Of a stretch of 64,000 bases of DNA, positions 28,726 through 39,711 are shown piece by piece (positions within the stretch are counted from its first letter, which is position 1; every line of letters begins with the position of its first letter). Where the stretch lies: NCBI GenBank assembly GCA_937139405.1, contig CAKZPV010000025.1, positions 62,001 to 126,000 of the forward strand, read 5' to 3'. The stretch is from an uncultured Nitrospirota bacterium (GTDB lineage Bacteria; Nitrospirota; Nitrospiria; Nitrospirales; UBA8639). Position numbers and translations under genes: made by a program. Below the pieces are notes generated by a model, which worked only from the letters and a program-made list of their open reading frames with translations, was not told the DNA's origin and did no database searches.

Positions 28726-30090
28726 TTATGCGATGCCGTACGCCAGCATGGCATCTGCTACCTTCACGAAACCGGCAACGTTCGCACCCCTGACATAGTC
28801 CAATTGCCTCTCCCCCTCCTCACCGTACTGGACACACTGTTGATGGATATGCGCCATGATGTCCTGTAGCCGTTGATCAACGTCTTCACGCGTCCATGGG
28901 AGACGGAGGGCATTTTGACTTTGTTCTAGACCGGATACCGCTACGCCCCCCGCATTGGCAGCCTTGCCCGGCGCAAACAAGATACCTGCTTCACGAAAAT
29001 AATGGACGGCCCCCAATGTGCTAGGCATATTGGCACCTTCGGCCACGAGTTGAATGCCGTTCGTAACCAACAGCTTCGCGTCTGCTTCATCCAGTTCATT
29101 TTGTGTCGCACAGGGGAAAGCCAAATCTGCCACAATCGCCCAAGGCCGCTGACCCGCATAAAACGTCGCCGTTGGATACCGTTCGGTGTATTCATTAATC
29201 CGACCTCGCCGTTCCATTTTGAGGGATATCACCCAAGCCAGCTTGCTTTGGTCAATGCCCTCCGGGTCGTAGATGAATCCACTGGAGTCAGATAGGGTTA
29301 AGACCTTCGCCCCTTCCTGGACCAACTTTTCCGCACAATACAAGGCCACGTTGCCAGAACCGGAAATGATAGCGGTTTTGTTTGAAAGGGATTCATGGCG
29401 TCGGGCCAACATATGTTTGCTGAAATACACCACTCCATAGCCCGTGGCCTCCGTACGGATCAAGCTGCCGCCAAAGGCCAGTCCTTTCCCGGTTAGCACG
29501 CCCGTAAAGCGGTTTTGTAGGCGTTTGTACTGGCCAAATAAATAGCTGATCTCACGCGCACCGACCCCGATATCGCCGGCGGGTACATCGGTATCTTCAC
29601 CGATATGCCGGGACAGTTCCGTCATGAGCGACTGGCAAAACCGCATCACTTCTCGGTCGCTTCTGCCCTTAGGATTGAAGTTACTGCCGCCCTTGGCCCC
29701 TCCCATAGGCAAACCGGTTAAGGCGTTTTTATATACTTGTTCAAAACCCAAGAATTTCAGCACACTCTGGGTGACACTGGGATGAAAGCGCATGCCACCT
29801 TTATAGGGACCAATCGCATTATTGAATTGCACGCGCCAGGCGCGGTTGCAGCAGATGGCACCTTCATCGTTTTCCCAACATACTCGGAAGATGACAATGC
29901 GGTCGGGCTCAGTCATACGTTCCAAAATATGTGCATCACTGTATTTGGGATGTAAGCGGACATAGGGCATGACCATCTCGGTAAATTCCTGAACAGCCTG
30001 GTGAAATTCATACTCGGCGGGATTGCGTTCCTGGATACCCACATTAAAGCTGTCGATTTGTGTTTGGTCGTCTTCGGTTAATACTGTCAC
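28726..30090 (-). CDS. gdhA: NADP-type glutamate dehydrogenase
   Basis: NAIGPYKGGMRFHPSVTQSVLKFLGFEQVYKNALTGLPMGGAKGGSNFNPKGRSDREVMRFCQSLMTEL. Confidence 0.96.
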   Translation of the reverse strand: MTVLTEDDQTQIDSFNVGIQERNPAEYEFHQAVQEFTEMVMPYVRLHPKYSDAHILERMTEPDRIVIFRVCWENDEGAICCNRAWRVQFNNAIGPYKGGMRFHPSVTQSVLKFLGFEQVYKNALTGLPMGGAKGGSNFNPKGRSDREVMRFCQSLMTELSRHIGEDTDVPAGDIGVGAREISYLFGQYKRLQNRFTGVLTGKGLAFGGSLIRTEATGYGVVYFSKHMLARRHESLSNKTAIISGSGNVALYCAEKLVQEGAKVLTLSDSSGFIYDPEGIDQSKLAWVISLKMERRGRINEYTERYPTATFYAGQRPWAIVADLAFPCATQNELDEADAKLLVTNGIQLVAEGANMPSTLGAVHYFREAGILFAPGKAANAGGVAVSGLEQSQNALRLPWTREDVDQRLQDIMAHIHQQCVQYGEEGERQLDYVRGANVAGFVKVADAMLAYGIA

Positions 30091-30496
30091 GGTATATTCT
30101 CCTTAAGCGGTAACGTAGACCATTTGCTTGTCTAAGTATGTCGTGCGGGATTCAACCAGCGCTCGACAACGAGCCGCATTATTGTCAGTCATGAACGAGT
30201 CAACTGAAATAGCTGTCACTGTGCACCATGTATCTTAGATATACGTAATGAACTCATTTTCTCCATAAGGCAGGTGGCACCTCGCGACTTGAAATGCATT
30301 CTCCAGTTCTCTCCAGAAATCCCACGTTATGTGGGGCTTCCGCAACGAAACATACGCCTAAAGGTCTGCCAGTCAGAAGCCAATACACAACATCCTAACT
30401 CCTGTGAATTGAGTTACCATCCCCATCTCGGTTGAATCCCTTTAACCACAGTAACCTTTCTAAACTGAGGTTTCCATAAAACAGATCATTCTTACT

Positions 30497-30526
30497 TAAG
30501 GCGCTAAAAGTCCCCTCGCATTACAG
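30497..30526 (-). promoter_or_regulatory. predicted ECF-type promoter, copy C
   Basis: Minus strand CTGTAATGC-GAGGGGACTTTTAG-CGCCTTA. Confidence 0.6.
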
Positions 30527-30545
30527 TGGATTGGGTAAAAAAAGT

Positions 30546-31154
30546 TCAATGCCCTTGTAACCCGTGCGTACATTCGCAGTTCATAAAACCGTGTTCATGG
30601 CAGGTCTTACAGCAAGACCTAAGGAGGACTTGTTTGAGGGCCTGTCGAGCTCGATGTAAACGCACTCGCACAAGGTTATCGGTGATTCGCAGATCACGTG
30701 CGACACTTGCATGTGATTCCCCACTAAGATCAATTCTTTGAAGGATCTCGGAATACTCAGCTTTAAGCGTCGGGAGGAGCTTATAGAGGCACAAACATAC
30801 TGTGACAGGATTTACATCTAATTCTTGTACATGGTCGGATTCCTGACGAGTATATTCGGCCTCCCCTTGACGTCTCTTTGCTTCACTACGATAGAAGTCC
30901 GTCAACGTGCTGTTCAGCACCCTATACAACCAAGCAACCACGCTTTCAGGATTTTTGAGAGCGCCTCCCTTATTGAGAGCCTTAATACAGAATTGCTGGA
31001 GTATTTCCTCGGCCAATTCTTTATTTTCTACCCGGCGGGTGAGAAATTGAAGGAAATTCTTACGATTTTGTACAAGGGCCGTCTTTAGAATTGGGTCCAC
31101 TTGGGGTTGGCCCGAAAGAGTTGAAGATTTCGATACCGCTTTATTGGTAGTCAT
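30546..31154 (-). CDS. ECF-type RNA polymerase sigma factor with Cys-rich C-terminal tail (paralogue of 16134..16763)
   Basis: LVQNRKNFLQFLTRRVENKELAEEILQQFCIKALNKG...VVAWLYRVLNSTLTDFYR...; tail RSCCKTCHEHGFMNCECTHGLQGH. Confidence 0.9.
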   Translation of the reverse strand: MTTNKAVSKSSTLSGQPQVDPILKTALVQNRKNFLQFLTRRVENKELAEEILQQFCIKALNKGGALKNPESVVAWLYRVLNSTLTDFYRSEAKRRQGEAEYTRQESDHVQELDVNPVTVCLCLYKLLPTLKAEYSEILQRIDLSGESHASVARDLRITDNLVRVRLHRARQALKQVLLRSCCKTCHEHGFMNCECTHGLQGH

Positions 31155-31220
31155 TCTAAGAATTGTCTTTTAGTAAACTTTAATCTGTGAAATGACTGCT
31201 TTACATTGAATCAGTGTCTA

Positions 31221-31661
31221 TTAATGTTGATGCCCCATGTGCCCGTCAGAAGCGGGTTCCGGATCAGCTGATTCGACATTGCCATATTTTCGAAAAGGCG
31301 GAGCATTCCAAATCACGGGATGGCCGGGTGCCAAGTTGGCTGCTTTAATAAAGTGGGGCCTCGCTGCTGCTACCGGGCCTTTCCGATAGAGCGCTACACC
31401 CAAATTGTAATGGGCCTCTGCGAGTTTTGGCTGGGCTTGCACGGCTTCCTCGTATTTCCCGATCGCCGCCGTCCACTGATGCTCAGCAAACAGTTGATTG
31501 CCTTCGACGAGTCGTTGTGCAGCCAATGAATTGGCATTTTTAGGTGGAAGCAATGGTGCGTCTTTTTTAGAATGCGATGGGCTTGCACATCCTCCTATCG
31601 CAAGCACCACGAGTAGAAATGTCGCCCCTCTCCAGATAGTTGTGTTCGTCGCGTGAATCAT
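31221..31661 (-). CDS. TPR lipoprotein with His-rich C-terminus
   Basis: Lipobox IGGCAS; LAEAHYNLGVALYRKGPVAAARPHFIKAANLAPGHPVIWNAPPFRKYGN...DGHMGHQH. Confidence 0.8.
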   Translation of the reverse strand: MIHATNTTIWRGATFLLVVLAIGGCASPSHSKKDAPLLPPKNANSLAAQRLVEGNQLFAEHQWTAAIGKYEEAVQAQPKLAEAHYNLGVALYRKGPVAAARPHFIKAANLAPGHPVIWNAPPFRKYGNVESADPEPASDGHMGHQH

Positions 31662-31678
31662 TACTCGTCACTCCTTCC

Positions 31679-34600
31679 TTACAATTCATGGTGTTCAGTT
31701 TCTGGCTGTTCTTCCAACCCAGACATGGAAGACATTTTCTTTAACTCCCATCCTCTCCAGATGATGTAAATGGCTGGTAGCACGAGCAGCGTGAGCAGCA
31801 AGGTTGTCACCATCCCCCCAATCATCGGAGCCGCAATGCGTTTTGTGACATCGGCCCCACTGCCATGGGTCCACATAATGGGAAGTAATCCGGCTATCGT
31901 CGAGCCGACCGTCATCGTGATAGGTCGAACTCTCCTCACACTCCCTTCTACCACCGTGTCAATCAAATCTTTCATCGTGGTCAGACGGCCTTCGGTTCGC
32001 CCATGCGTATACGCCTGATCCAAATAGGCAATCATGATAATCCCAATCTCAGCGGCCACTCCCACTAAGGCGATAATCCCCACCCAGACGGCGACACTCA
32101 GGTCGTAGTCGAGAAGGTACAATGACCAGATGGCCCCGATAGCGGCAAAGGGCACCGAGAGAAGCACGATGAGGCTCCTAGCGATGGATTGAAAATTCAG
32201 ATACAGCAGTAAAAAGACAATGAGAAGGGTCAGGGGCACCACATACATCAGGCGAGCTTTGGCCCGTTGCATATATTCATATTGCCCGCTCCAATTTAAG
32301 TGATAGCCTTGAGGCATCGGCACCTGTTGGGCAACGATTTGTTGCGCTTCCTGGACATAACTGCCAAGATCGCGGCCAGCCACATCGACATAGACATACC
32401 CGACTAACAGCGATCCTTCGCTTTTCACCACGGTGGGGCCCTTCACTAAATTCACATCAGCAAGCTGTGTGATGGGAATCTGTTGCCCGGTGGAGGTTGA
32501 GACCAACACGCGTTGGAGATCTTCCAGCGAATTCCGAAAGGAACGCGAATAGCGGAGATTCACTGGGAACCGCTCCCGCCCTTCGATTGTTGTGGAGATA
32601 TTCGTTCCCCCGATCGCCGATTCGATGACCCGCTCCACATCGCTGACCAGCAAGCCATAGCGGGCTATTTCCTCCCGCTTCACCTTGAAATAGACGTAAT
32701 ACCCGTCCCCGGTTCGCTCCGCAAAAATGTTACGGGTGCCCGGGACATCGCGGAGAGCGTTCTCCAACTCCCCGCCAATCTGTTGGATTTCATCCAAATC
32801 ACTTCCGTATATTTTGATCCCGAGTGGCGTGCGAATGCCAGTCGTGAGCATGTCCAGACGTCCTTTGATCGGCATGGTCCACGCATTCGCTAGTCCCGGA
32901 ATTTGGAGCGCCTGATCTAACTCATTCTCTAACTTCTCGACAGTCATACCCGGCCGCCATTGTTCCTCAGGTTTGAGATTAATAATGGTTTCGATCATGG
33001 TCAGCGGAGCGGGATCGGTTGCCGTTCTGGCCCGACCCGCCTTTCCAAACACACTTTCCACCTCTGGGAATTGCTTGATTATCTGATCGGTCACTTTTAG
33101 TGCTCGTTGCATTTCCGTGATGGAAGCACCGGGCAACGTCACGGGCATGTACATCAATGTGCCCTCATACAATGGGGGCATAAACTCAGAGCCTAGTTTC
33201 ATAAAGGTGGGCATGGTGGCCACGAGCCCGAGAACTGCTAGAAGAACCATCGTTTTTCGGAAATGAAAGACAAATCGAGCGATGGGGCGATACCCGGCAA
33301 CCAGCAAACGAGCGATGGGATTCTGGGCTTCACTGGCAATCTTGCCTCGTACCAACAGCACCATCAGAAGTGGAACCACCGTAATGGACAACAACGCCGC
33401 AAACCCCATGGAAAAAGTCTTCGTATACGCCAATGGGCGAAATAGTCGGCCTTCCTGAGCTTCTAAGGTAAACACGGGTAAGAAGGAAACAGTGATAATC
33501 AGAAGGGAAAAGAAGAGTGGCTTGCCGACTTCTTTGGCCGCCTCAATGATAAGGCTGACTCGATCGGTGTCTTTCCCCCCTCGTTCGAGTTTCTTGTGCG
33601 CGTTTTCCACCATCACAATCGCGCCATCCACCATAGCCCCAATGGCAATGGCAATTCCGCCGAGAGACATGATATTGGAGCTGACCCCCAGGTAGTACAT
33701 GGCGGTGATGGCCATCAAGATGGCTAACGGGAGGGTTAGAATGGCCACCAAGGCACTGCGAACGTGAAAGAGGAAGAGAATCGTAATGAGACTCACGATA
33801 ATGCTTTCCTCAATGAGCTTCTCCTTCAATGTCGACACTGCGCGAAGAATCAAATCCGAGCGATCATAGGTCGGAATGATCTGGACGCCTTTAGGAAGAG
33901 CAGGAGTTATCTCCGTGATCTTCGCCTTGACGCGCTCAATGACATCCAAGGTGCTTTCCCCAAACCGGACGACCACGATGCCACCCACCACTTCCCCGGT
34001 CCCATTCAGCTCGGTGAGCCCTCGCCGCAGATCAGGCCCTAATTCCACACGGGCTATATCCTTGAGGAGAATGGGAGTGCCTTGCGCATCCGTCCCGACC
34101 GCTACTTGCTCAAGGTCGGTTACGGATTCAATGTAACCTCGGCCCCATACCATGTATTCTCGTCCGGTAAATTCCACTACACGGCCGCCCACGTCATTGT
34201 TACTCATTCGAATCGCATGCATGACTTTGTCCAACGAGAGGTTGTAGGCTTGGATGGCATTGGGCTCCACGTTCACCTGGTACTGCTGCACATACCCCCC
34301 AATACTCGCCACATCCGATACACCAGGGACGGCCTTGAGCCAGTACCGGATATACCAATCTTGCAAAGTGCGTAACTCGGCCAAATCTAATTGGCCAAGG
34401 GTATCAATCACTGCATATTCAAAGCCCCACCCTACGCCGGTGGCATCGGGGCCAAGCGTGGGCGTGATCCCGGCAGGCAAGGCTTTCATTCCCTCATTCA
34501 TGTATTCCAGAATTCGGCTGCGGGCCCAGTACATGTCGGTGCCATCTTCAAAAATGACATAGATAAAGGAGAGGCCAAAAAAGGAATAGCCCCGGACCAC

Positions 34601-34840
34601 TTTGACTTTAGGGGCGCCCAACATCGTCGTGACAATCGGATAGGTCACCTGGTCCTCTACGAGCTGCGGCGCCTGGCCTGGCCATTCCGTGAAAATAATC
34701 ACCTGCACATCGGACAAGTCCGGAATGGCATCCAATGGCATCACCCGCATGACCCAGACGCCCCAGGCAACGAGGAACGCGACGATCAGCAGGACGACAA
34801 ATCGATTTCTCGCGCTGTATTCGATAATTTTCTCAATCAC
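31679..34840 (-). CDS. cusA: CusA-type heavy-metal RND efflux pump (Cu/Ag class)
   Basis: 1053 aa; AIAIGAMVDGAIVMVENAHKK, IGGTNISTTIEGRERFPVNLRY, GSEFMPPLYEGTLMYMPVTLPG. Confidence 0.95.
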   Translation of the reverse strand: MIEKIIEYSARNRFVVLLIVAFLVAWGVWVMRVMPLDAIPDLSDVQVIIFTEWPGQAPQLVEDQVTYPIVTTMLGAPKVKVVRGYSFFGLSFIYVIFEDGTDMYWARSRILEYMNEGMKALPAGITPTLGPDATGVGWGFEYAVIDTLGQLDLAELRTLQDWYIRYWLKAVPGVSDVASIGGYVQQYQVNVEPNAIQAYNLSLDKVMHAIRMSNNDVGGRVVEFTGREYMVWGRGYIESVTDLEQVAVGTDAQGTPILLKDIARVELGPDLRRGLTELNGTGEVVGGIVVVRFGESTLDVIERVKAKITEITPALPKGVQIIPTYDRSDLILRAVSTLKEKLIEESIIVSLITILFLFHVRSALVAILTLPLAILMAITAMYYLGVSSNIMSLGGIAIAIGAMVDGAIVMVENAHKKLERGGKDTDRVSLIIEAAKEVGKPLFFSLLIITVSFLPVFTLEAQEGRLFRPLAYTKTFSMGFAALLSITVVPLLMVLLVRGKIASEAQNPIARLLVAGYRPIARFVFHFRKTMVLLAVLGLVATMPTFMKLGSEFMPPLYEGTLMYMPVTLPGASITEMQRALKVTDQIIKQFPEVESVFGKAGRARTATDPAPLTMIETIINLKPEEQWRPGMTVEKLENELDQALQIPGLANAWTMPIKGRLDMLTTGIRTPLGIKIYGSDLDEIQQIGGELENALRDVPGTRNIFAERTGDGYYVYFKVKREEIARYGLLVSDVERVIESAIGGTNISTTIEGRERFPVNLRYSRSFRNSLEDLQRVLVSTSTGQQIPITQLADVNLVKGPTVVKSEGSLLVGYVYVDVAGRDLGSYVQEAQQIVAQQVPMPQGYHLNWSGQYEYMQRAKARLMYVVPLTLLIVFLLLYLNFQSIARSLIVLLSVPFAAIGAIWSLYLLDYDLSVAVWVGIIALVGVAAEIGIIMIAYLDQAYTHGRTEGRLTTMKDLIDTVVEGSVRRVRPITMTVGSTIAGLLPIMWTHGSGADVTKRIAAPMIGGMVTTLLLTLLVLPAIYIIWRGWELKKMSSMSGLEEQPETEHHEL

Positions 34841-34856
34841 GAAAGGGGTTCCTTCT

Positions 34857-36146
34857 TCACGGTTGCATGTCCGTCATGGGCGTTGATTGTTCGGCGTTCT
34901 TTTTCTTTCCCATATCCATGCCCGGCATCATCATTTCCGTGGCCGCTTTCAGGTTACTTTCCGAATCCACAAGGAAGTTACCCCTCGTGACCACCAATTC
35001 TCCCGCCTGGATTCCTTCAAGAATTTCATACGCCTCCCGCGTCCGCACACCCACCGTAACCTTGCGTGGCTCGAACATGCCTTGGCCTTGATCAATAAAC
35101 ACGAGTTGTTCGGTGCCCGAATCGAGGACAGCCGTAATCGGAACCACTAAGCGCTTCCCACGAGGAATCCGTAAGTCCACGTTGGCAAACATACCTGGCT
35201 TGATTTTCCATCCAGGATTCGGCAATTCAAATCGAACCTTCACCGTTCTGGTCTTGGTTTCCAGAACCGGGTACACATAGGTCACCTTGCCTGTGAATGT
35301 TTGCCCTGGGAAATATGACAGGGTCATCGTGGCTTGCTGACCCAGTTCCACAAGAGGGATTTCATATTCATATACATCCGCAAGGACCCACACCGTTGAT
35401 AAATCAGCCAACGCGTAGAGTTCCATGGCCGGCATCACGTGCATGCCTTCACGAACGGCCATGTGCAGCACATAGCCTGAGCTTGGGGCATGGAGGGGCA
35501 AGGTCCGAAGAACTTTCCCAGTCTTCTCCAACTCTCGAATATGGTCGGGCGTAATATCCCAGAGGGAAAATCGCTGGCGGGTGACTTCCAGCAGCGACTT
35601 GGCGTTTTGTGCAATCTCTGGAAATTCGCTGTCCCCAAGAGATTTGACGGCTTTTAAGGCCAACAAATATTCTTCTTGGGTGGAGACGAGTTCGGGACTA
35701 TACATTTCAAACAGTTTTTGATCTTTTTGGACTTGTTCACCCGTAAACTTCACGTACAGGTCCTGCACCCACCCCTCAAGCTTCGTGTGCATGTGAGTCA
35801 GGCGTCTTTCGTCAACTTCGACCTGGCCCACGGTGCGGATCGTGTGCGTCAAGTCTCGAATGGTGGCAGGTTCAGTCTTGACCCCAATCAGTTGTTGCTT
35901 TTGCGAACTGACCATCACGCCCTTGTTCTGAGCGGTGCTATGCGAGGTTTTTGGGGCCTGAGTTATTGGCGGGGATAAAACCGTTTTCCCTTCTGTGGTT
36001 TGCCCTTGATGCAAGGGCAGGGACAGCTTTTCCGTAAACCACCAATAGGCACTAATCCCCACCGCGACAATCAGGATAAGGAGTCCTATCAAGCGTAAAC
36101 GGCTTCGCCCTTTTGTGGTCAGGTCTGATAGGTACATCGGTCTCAT
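34857..36146 (-). CDS. cusB: CusB-type periplasmic adaptor
   Basis: RRLTHMHTKLEGWVQDLYVKFTGEQVQKDQKLFEMYSPELVSTQEEYLLAL. Confidence 0.93.
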   Translation of the reverse strand: MRPMYLSDLTTKGRSRLRLIGLLILIVAVGISAYWWFTEKLSLPLHQGQTTEGKTVLSPPITQAPKTSHSTAQNKGVMVSSQKQQLIGVKTEPATIRDLTHTIRTVGQVEVDERRLTHMHTKLEGWVQDLYVKFTGEQVQKDQKLFEMYSPELVSTQEEYLLALKAVKSLGDSEFPEIAQNAKSLLEVTRQRFSLWDITPDHIRELEKTGKVLRTLPLHAPSSGYVLHMAVREGMHVMPAMELYALADLSTVWVLADVYEYEIPLVELGQQATMTLSYFPGQTFTGKVTYVYPVLETKTRTVKVRFELPNPGWKIKPGMFANVDLRIPRGKRLVVPITAVLDSGTEQLVFIDQGQGMFEPRKVTVGVRTREAYEILEGIQAGELVVTRGNFLVDSESNLKAATEMMMPGMDMGKKKNAEQSTPMTDMQP

Positions 36147-36152
36147 GAGATG

Positions 36153-37427
36153 TTAGTCCTTCGCCACAGCGTATTCGTGTAAGGGTTGTGCAATCACTTC
36201 TTCGATTCTGGCGATGGCAATTTCGTGGTCGGTGGTTTGGCGGTGCAGGTCCAATTCGTCTTGCTGCAGGTTGAGCACATTGTCGAGCATGGTCAGAAAA
36301 TCCACTTTGCCGACTCCATACCCGGCCATCGATGATTCAAGGGCCAACGACGCTTGAGGAATAATGGCTCCTCCAATCAGTTTCACCAAACGTGCCGCTC
36401 GTTGGACTCGGACAAAATTGTCCTTCATTCGAAACAAGGCGTCTTGTAACACCGCATCATAGTTCTTCCGCGCGCCTTCCAAGTTCGCGAGCGCTTCTTT
36501 TTCTCCATAGCGTTGTTTGGTGGAATAGTAGAGCGGCACCTTTATTCCGAACATGCCAAACGCATCGGTCAGCTCATCTGAGAGAAATGACTGCATCACT
36601 CCGAGACTCACAATAAAGTCCGGGTAATATTCTCGCTGGGCTAAAGCCAGGGATGATTGACTTTTTTCAATGCCATACGCCTGAACTTGAAGGAGCGGGG
36701 ACTGTTGCTTGACCAGGTTGATGAGTTCTTCAAGGCTATAGGGTAAAGACGTCAGAGTCGGTTCTTCGGGTTTGCCAAGAGGCATGGTCGGCGGTCGATT
36801 GAGAATCCGATTGAGTTCGGCCGTGATCGTGTGTCGTTCCTGTTCCAAGCTGGTCAACCGCTCCATTTCTCTAGAAAGCTCGACTTGTGCCCGGAAGACA
36901 TCTTGCTGAATCCCTTTGCCCACCTGGTATCGCACTTCCGCAGTTTTCTCCAGCTCTTTGAGAATCATAAGATTTTTGTTCACGACCTCAATGGATTCGT
37001 GAACGAAGTGAAGATTGAAATACGCGACCTTCAACTGGGCGATGACCCGAAGTTGAACGGCTTTGTACGCCTTGCTGACTTGATCGGCGGTTTTGGACGC
37101 GACTTCTCCTTTTAGACCCAGCTTTCCAGGAAACGGAAACTGTTGTTGAACTTGGAACCTGCCTTCTCTCATGATGTCAGGGCCGCGGTAGCCGAAACCC
37201 ATGATTGGATCAGGCAGGGATTGGACTTGAGGGATCGTTGCTTTTACGGCGTCCCACCGCTGTTTGGTTGCCTGGATTTCTGGATTCCGCTGAAAGGCTT
37301 CCTCAATGAGCGTTTGAAGTTTCAAGGGAGGCTCAGCGCCTAGAACCGGCAAACCTGGGACGAAAGACAGCAACAGCCATATGGTAAAGATTCGTAGGTA
37401 TGAACGTTGGAGCTGAAAAGATTCCAT
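36153..37427 (-). CDS. CusC/TolC-type outer membrane efflux protein
   Basis: LIEEAFQRNPEIQATKQRW...LKVAYFNLHFVHESIEVVNKNL; OEP family heptad patterns. Confidence 0.9.
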   Translation of the reverse strand: MESFQLQRSYLRIFTIWLLLSFVPGLPVLGAEPPLKLQTLIEEAFQRNPEIQATKQRWDAVKATIPQVQSLPDPIMGFGYRGPDIMREGRFQVQQQFPFPGKLGLKGEVASKTADQVSKAYKAVQLRVIAQLKVAYFNLHFVHESIEVVNKNLMILKELEKTAEVRYQVGKGIQQDVFRAQVELSREMERLTSLEQERHTITAELNRILNRPPTMPLGKPEEPTLTSLPYSLEELINLVKQQSPLLQVQAYGIEKSQSSLALAQREYYPDFIVSLGVMQSFLSDELTDAFGMFGIKVPLYYSTKQRYGEKEALANLEGARKNYDAVLQDALFRMKDNFVRVQRAARLVKLIGGAIIPQASLALESSMAGYGVGKVDFLTMLDNVLNLQQDELDLHRQTTDHEIAIARIEEVIAQPLHEYAVAKD

Positions 37428-37520
37428 AATGCCCCCCTAACATGATGACGGAACTAGTCAACATGAGCTCGGAAACACGGTTGGTTTCCGGGCCCTTTGG
37501 CAATCAACTGTTAGGGAAAC

Positions 37521-37910
37521 TCAATTCAGAAAAACAGAGAAGAGAATAAACAGAAGAGGATGGGTGGTGGAGTGGGGTGTCCTTTCATTACCTAGAAACT
37601 TGAAAAGACCGAAGCGAGGTATGTCGTGTAGCCATGAAACAGTCGCAACGGAAAGAACTTCAACAGAGACATCATCATTTTCAAAAGTTCCTGCAGAAGT
37701 AGTCAGTTGTTCTGGGCACTCTCCCGTGGTTTGGGAAGAGGAGGAATGGTGAGAAGATGGTTGAGAATGGTGGTGGGTATCGGCTGCGGAAGCCGGCATT
37801 GGGCAATACATACTACCCACCCCACATACCACAAAGGCAAAAATGACCAGCGGAACAAACTTTGTCAATTTTGATAGGAGTTGTTGGTTCATGTGTAGAA
37901 TTGGGACCAT
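37521..37910 (-). CDS. small secreted Cys/His/Ser-rich protein (leader family 1)
   Basis: VVCGVGSMYCPMPASAADTHHHSQPSSHHSSSSQTTGECPE...HPLLFILFSVFLN; matches 16968..17333. Confidence 0.72.
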   Translation of the reverse strand: MVPILHMNQQLLSKLTKFVPLVIFAFVVCGVGSMYCPMPASAADTHHHSQPSSHHSSSSQTTGECPEQLTTSAGTFENDDVSVEVLSVATVSWLHDIPRFGLFKFLGNERTPHSTTHPLLFILFSVFLN

Positions 37911-38236
37911 CTTGTCCCTCTAGATTTCGTATTTAGCCTAACCTTCTTTCGTAGAAATGTAAAGCAAACTTGATACCATTACATTGATGTTGAAAAATTT
38001 CAACGTGTTATAGACGTGCTCTTCTCCTAATAAAGAAGGGAATAATTCAAACTGTGGCAAATTACCCCTTTGGTTAAACACATTATCCTGACCTCTTCAA
38101 CCTTAGGTGCATCTCATGACACGCTTTCTCCACAATAACTGTTTCCTTTCCTGTGCCCCTCTATTGTACCCATGTCTGTAAAGGACAAAATGGTCGCAGG
38201 CACGATTCCCGCAATCATGTGAGTGGCAATGCTCGA

Positions 38237-39289
38237 TTATTGATGTGCTGTTTGAAGGAAATACACTCTGGTTCTATTGGCAAATGCCACCAGTGACAGC
38301 ATGACAGGAACTTCAACCAATACCCCGACTACCGTGGCCAATGCTGCGCCGGAGTGCAGGCCAAATAAACTAATGGCCACAGCCACGGCCAATTCAAAGA
38401 AATTGGACGTACCGATAAGAGCTGCAGGTGCAGCGATGTTGTGCGGTACGTTCCACAGGTAAGACCACCCATAGGCAAAGAAGAAAATACCATAGCTCTG
38501 TATCAACAAAGGCACGGCAATCAGTCCTATAACAAGCGGCTGGTCAAGAATAGTCTGTGCCTGAAACCCAAACAGCAGTACAACAGTCGCCAGCAGACCA
38601 ATGATTGAATACGGCTCAAGGTGGTTCGCAAACCGTTTTAACGTGTCTCCGTTACCGTCCCTTTTGATAAGTGTGTGACGGGTTATATAGCCGGCCACCA
38701 GTGGAATAACAACATAAAGAACAACGGACAGCAGCAGGGTTTCCCAAGGCACGACAATATCAGTTAAGCCGAGTAAAAAGGCTGCTATAGGGGCAAAGGC
38801 AAACACCATGATGAGATCATTGATTGATACCTGCACGAGCGTATAGCCAGCATCACCTCGCGTCAGCTGGCTCCACACAAATACCATCGCCGTGCATGGA
38901 GCAACGCCAAGCAGGATCATTCCTGCTATGTATTCTTTGGCTGTGTGAGGCTCTACTACACCAGCAAACACATGCTCGAAAAACAGAATGCCCAAGGCCG
39001 CCATTGAAAAAGGTTTAATCAGCCAGTTGACAACCAGTGTGATACAGAGGCCGCGCGGCCTGCGCCCAAGGTCTTTCAGGCTTGAAAAATCCACTTGCGT
39101 CATCATCGGATAAATCATTACCCAGATGAACACCGCCACGATGAAGTTGACGTTGGCATATTCCAGATCAGCCACCACCTGGAAAAGTGAGGGAAACGCA
39201 TTGCCCAGCCCCAAACCTGTCAGGATACACAGTCCGACCCAAAGGCTTAAATAGCGGCCAAACACACCAAGGGGCGATTGTTCACTCAT
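38237..39289 (-). CDS. arsB: ACR3-family arsenite efflux transporter
   Basis: [15 protein letters not shown]...[42 protein letters not shown]...[46 protein letters not shown]. Confidence 0.95.
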   Translation of the reverse strand: MSEQSPLGVFGRYLSLWVGLCILTGLGLGNAFPSLFQVVADLEYANVNFIVAVFIWVMIYPMMTQVDFSSLKDLGRRPRGLCITLVVNWLIKPFSMAALGILFFEHVFAGVVEPHTAKEYIAGMILLGVAPCTAMVFVWSQLTRGDAGYTLVQVSINDLIMVFAFAPIAAFLLGLTDIVVPWETLLLSVVLYVVIPLVAGYITRHTLIKRDGNGDTLKRFANHLEPYSIIGLLATVVLLFGFQAQTILDQPLVIGLIAVPLLIQSYGIFFFAYGWSYLWNVPHNIAAPAALIGTSNFFELAVAVAISLFGLHSGAALATVVGVLVEVPVMLSLVAFANRTRVYFLQTAHQ

Positions 39290-39711
39290 GGCAACAGTTC
39301 TTTTTCAATACGGGTTTGAAGCAAAACGAAGGCTTCGTCGAAGGCCGCGTTGATTTCTTCCTCAGTGCCTGTCGCTTGAGCTGGGTCAGGTATACTCCAG
39401 TGCAGTTTCGCAGGGTTGCCGGGAAAGAGAGGGCAGCTTTCGCCTGCCGCTTGATCGCACACAGTTATCACTATGTCAAAATTCATCCCGGCAAACTCAC
39501 CCCACGATTTACTACGCGGCTGACCGGGGTCAATACCATGACGCCTGAGCGTTTCAATGGATAGAGGATGGACTTGGCCTGTCGGGCAACTTCCTGCACT
39601 GAAAGCCCGATAACATCCTTTGCCAAGATGATGTAGCAACATCTCAGCCAAAATCGAACGGCAGGAATTGCCAGTACAGACAAACAACACCTTTTGAAGT
39701 GTATTAGCCAT
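39286..39711 (-). CDS. arsC: thioredoxin-type arsenate reductase (LMW-PTPase fold)
   Basis: [23 protein letters not shown]...[21 protein letters not shown]...[12 protein letters not shown]. Confidence 0.94.
   Translation of the reverse strand: MANTLQKVLFVCTGNSCRSILAEMLLHHLGKGCYRAFSAGSCPTGQVHPLSIETLRRHGIDPGQPRSKSWGEFAGMNFDIVITVCDQAAGESCPLFPGNPAKLHWSIPDPAQATGTEEEINAAFDEAFVLLQTRIEKELLP

Noticed and set aside
37960-37990. TGTAATGG on the minus strand upstream of leader 37910, resembling the ECF -35 element
   Set aside because: No CGTC-like -10 at the required spacing.
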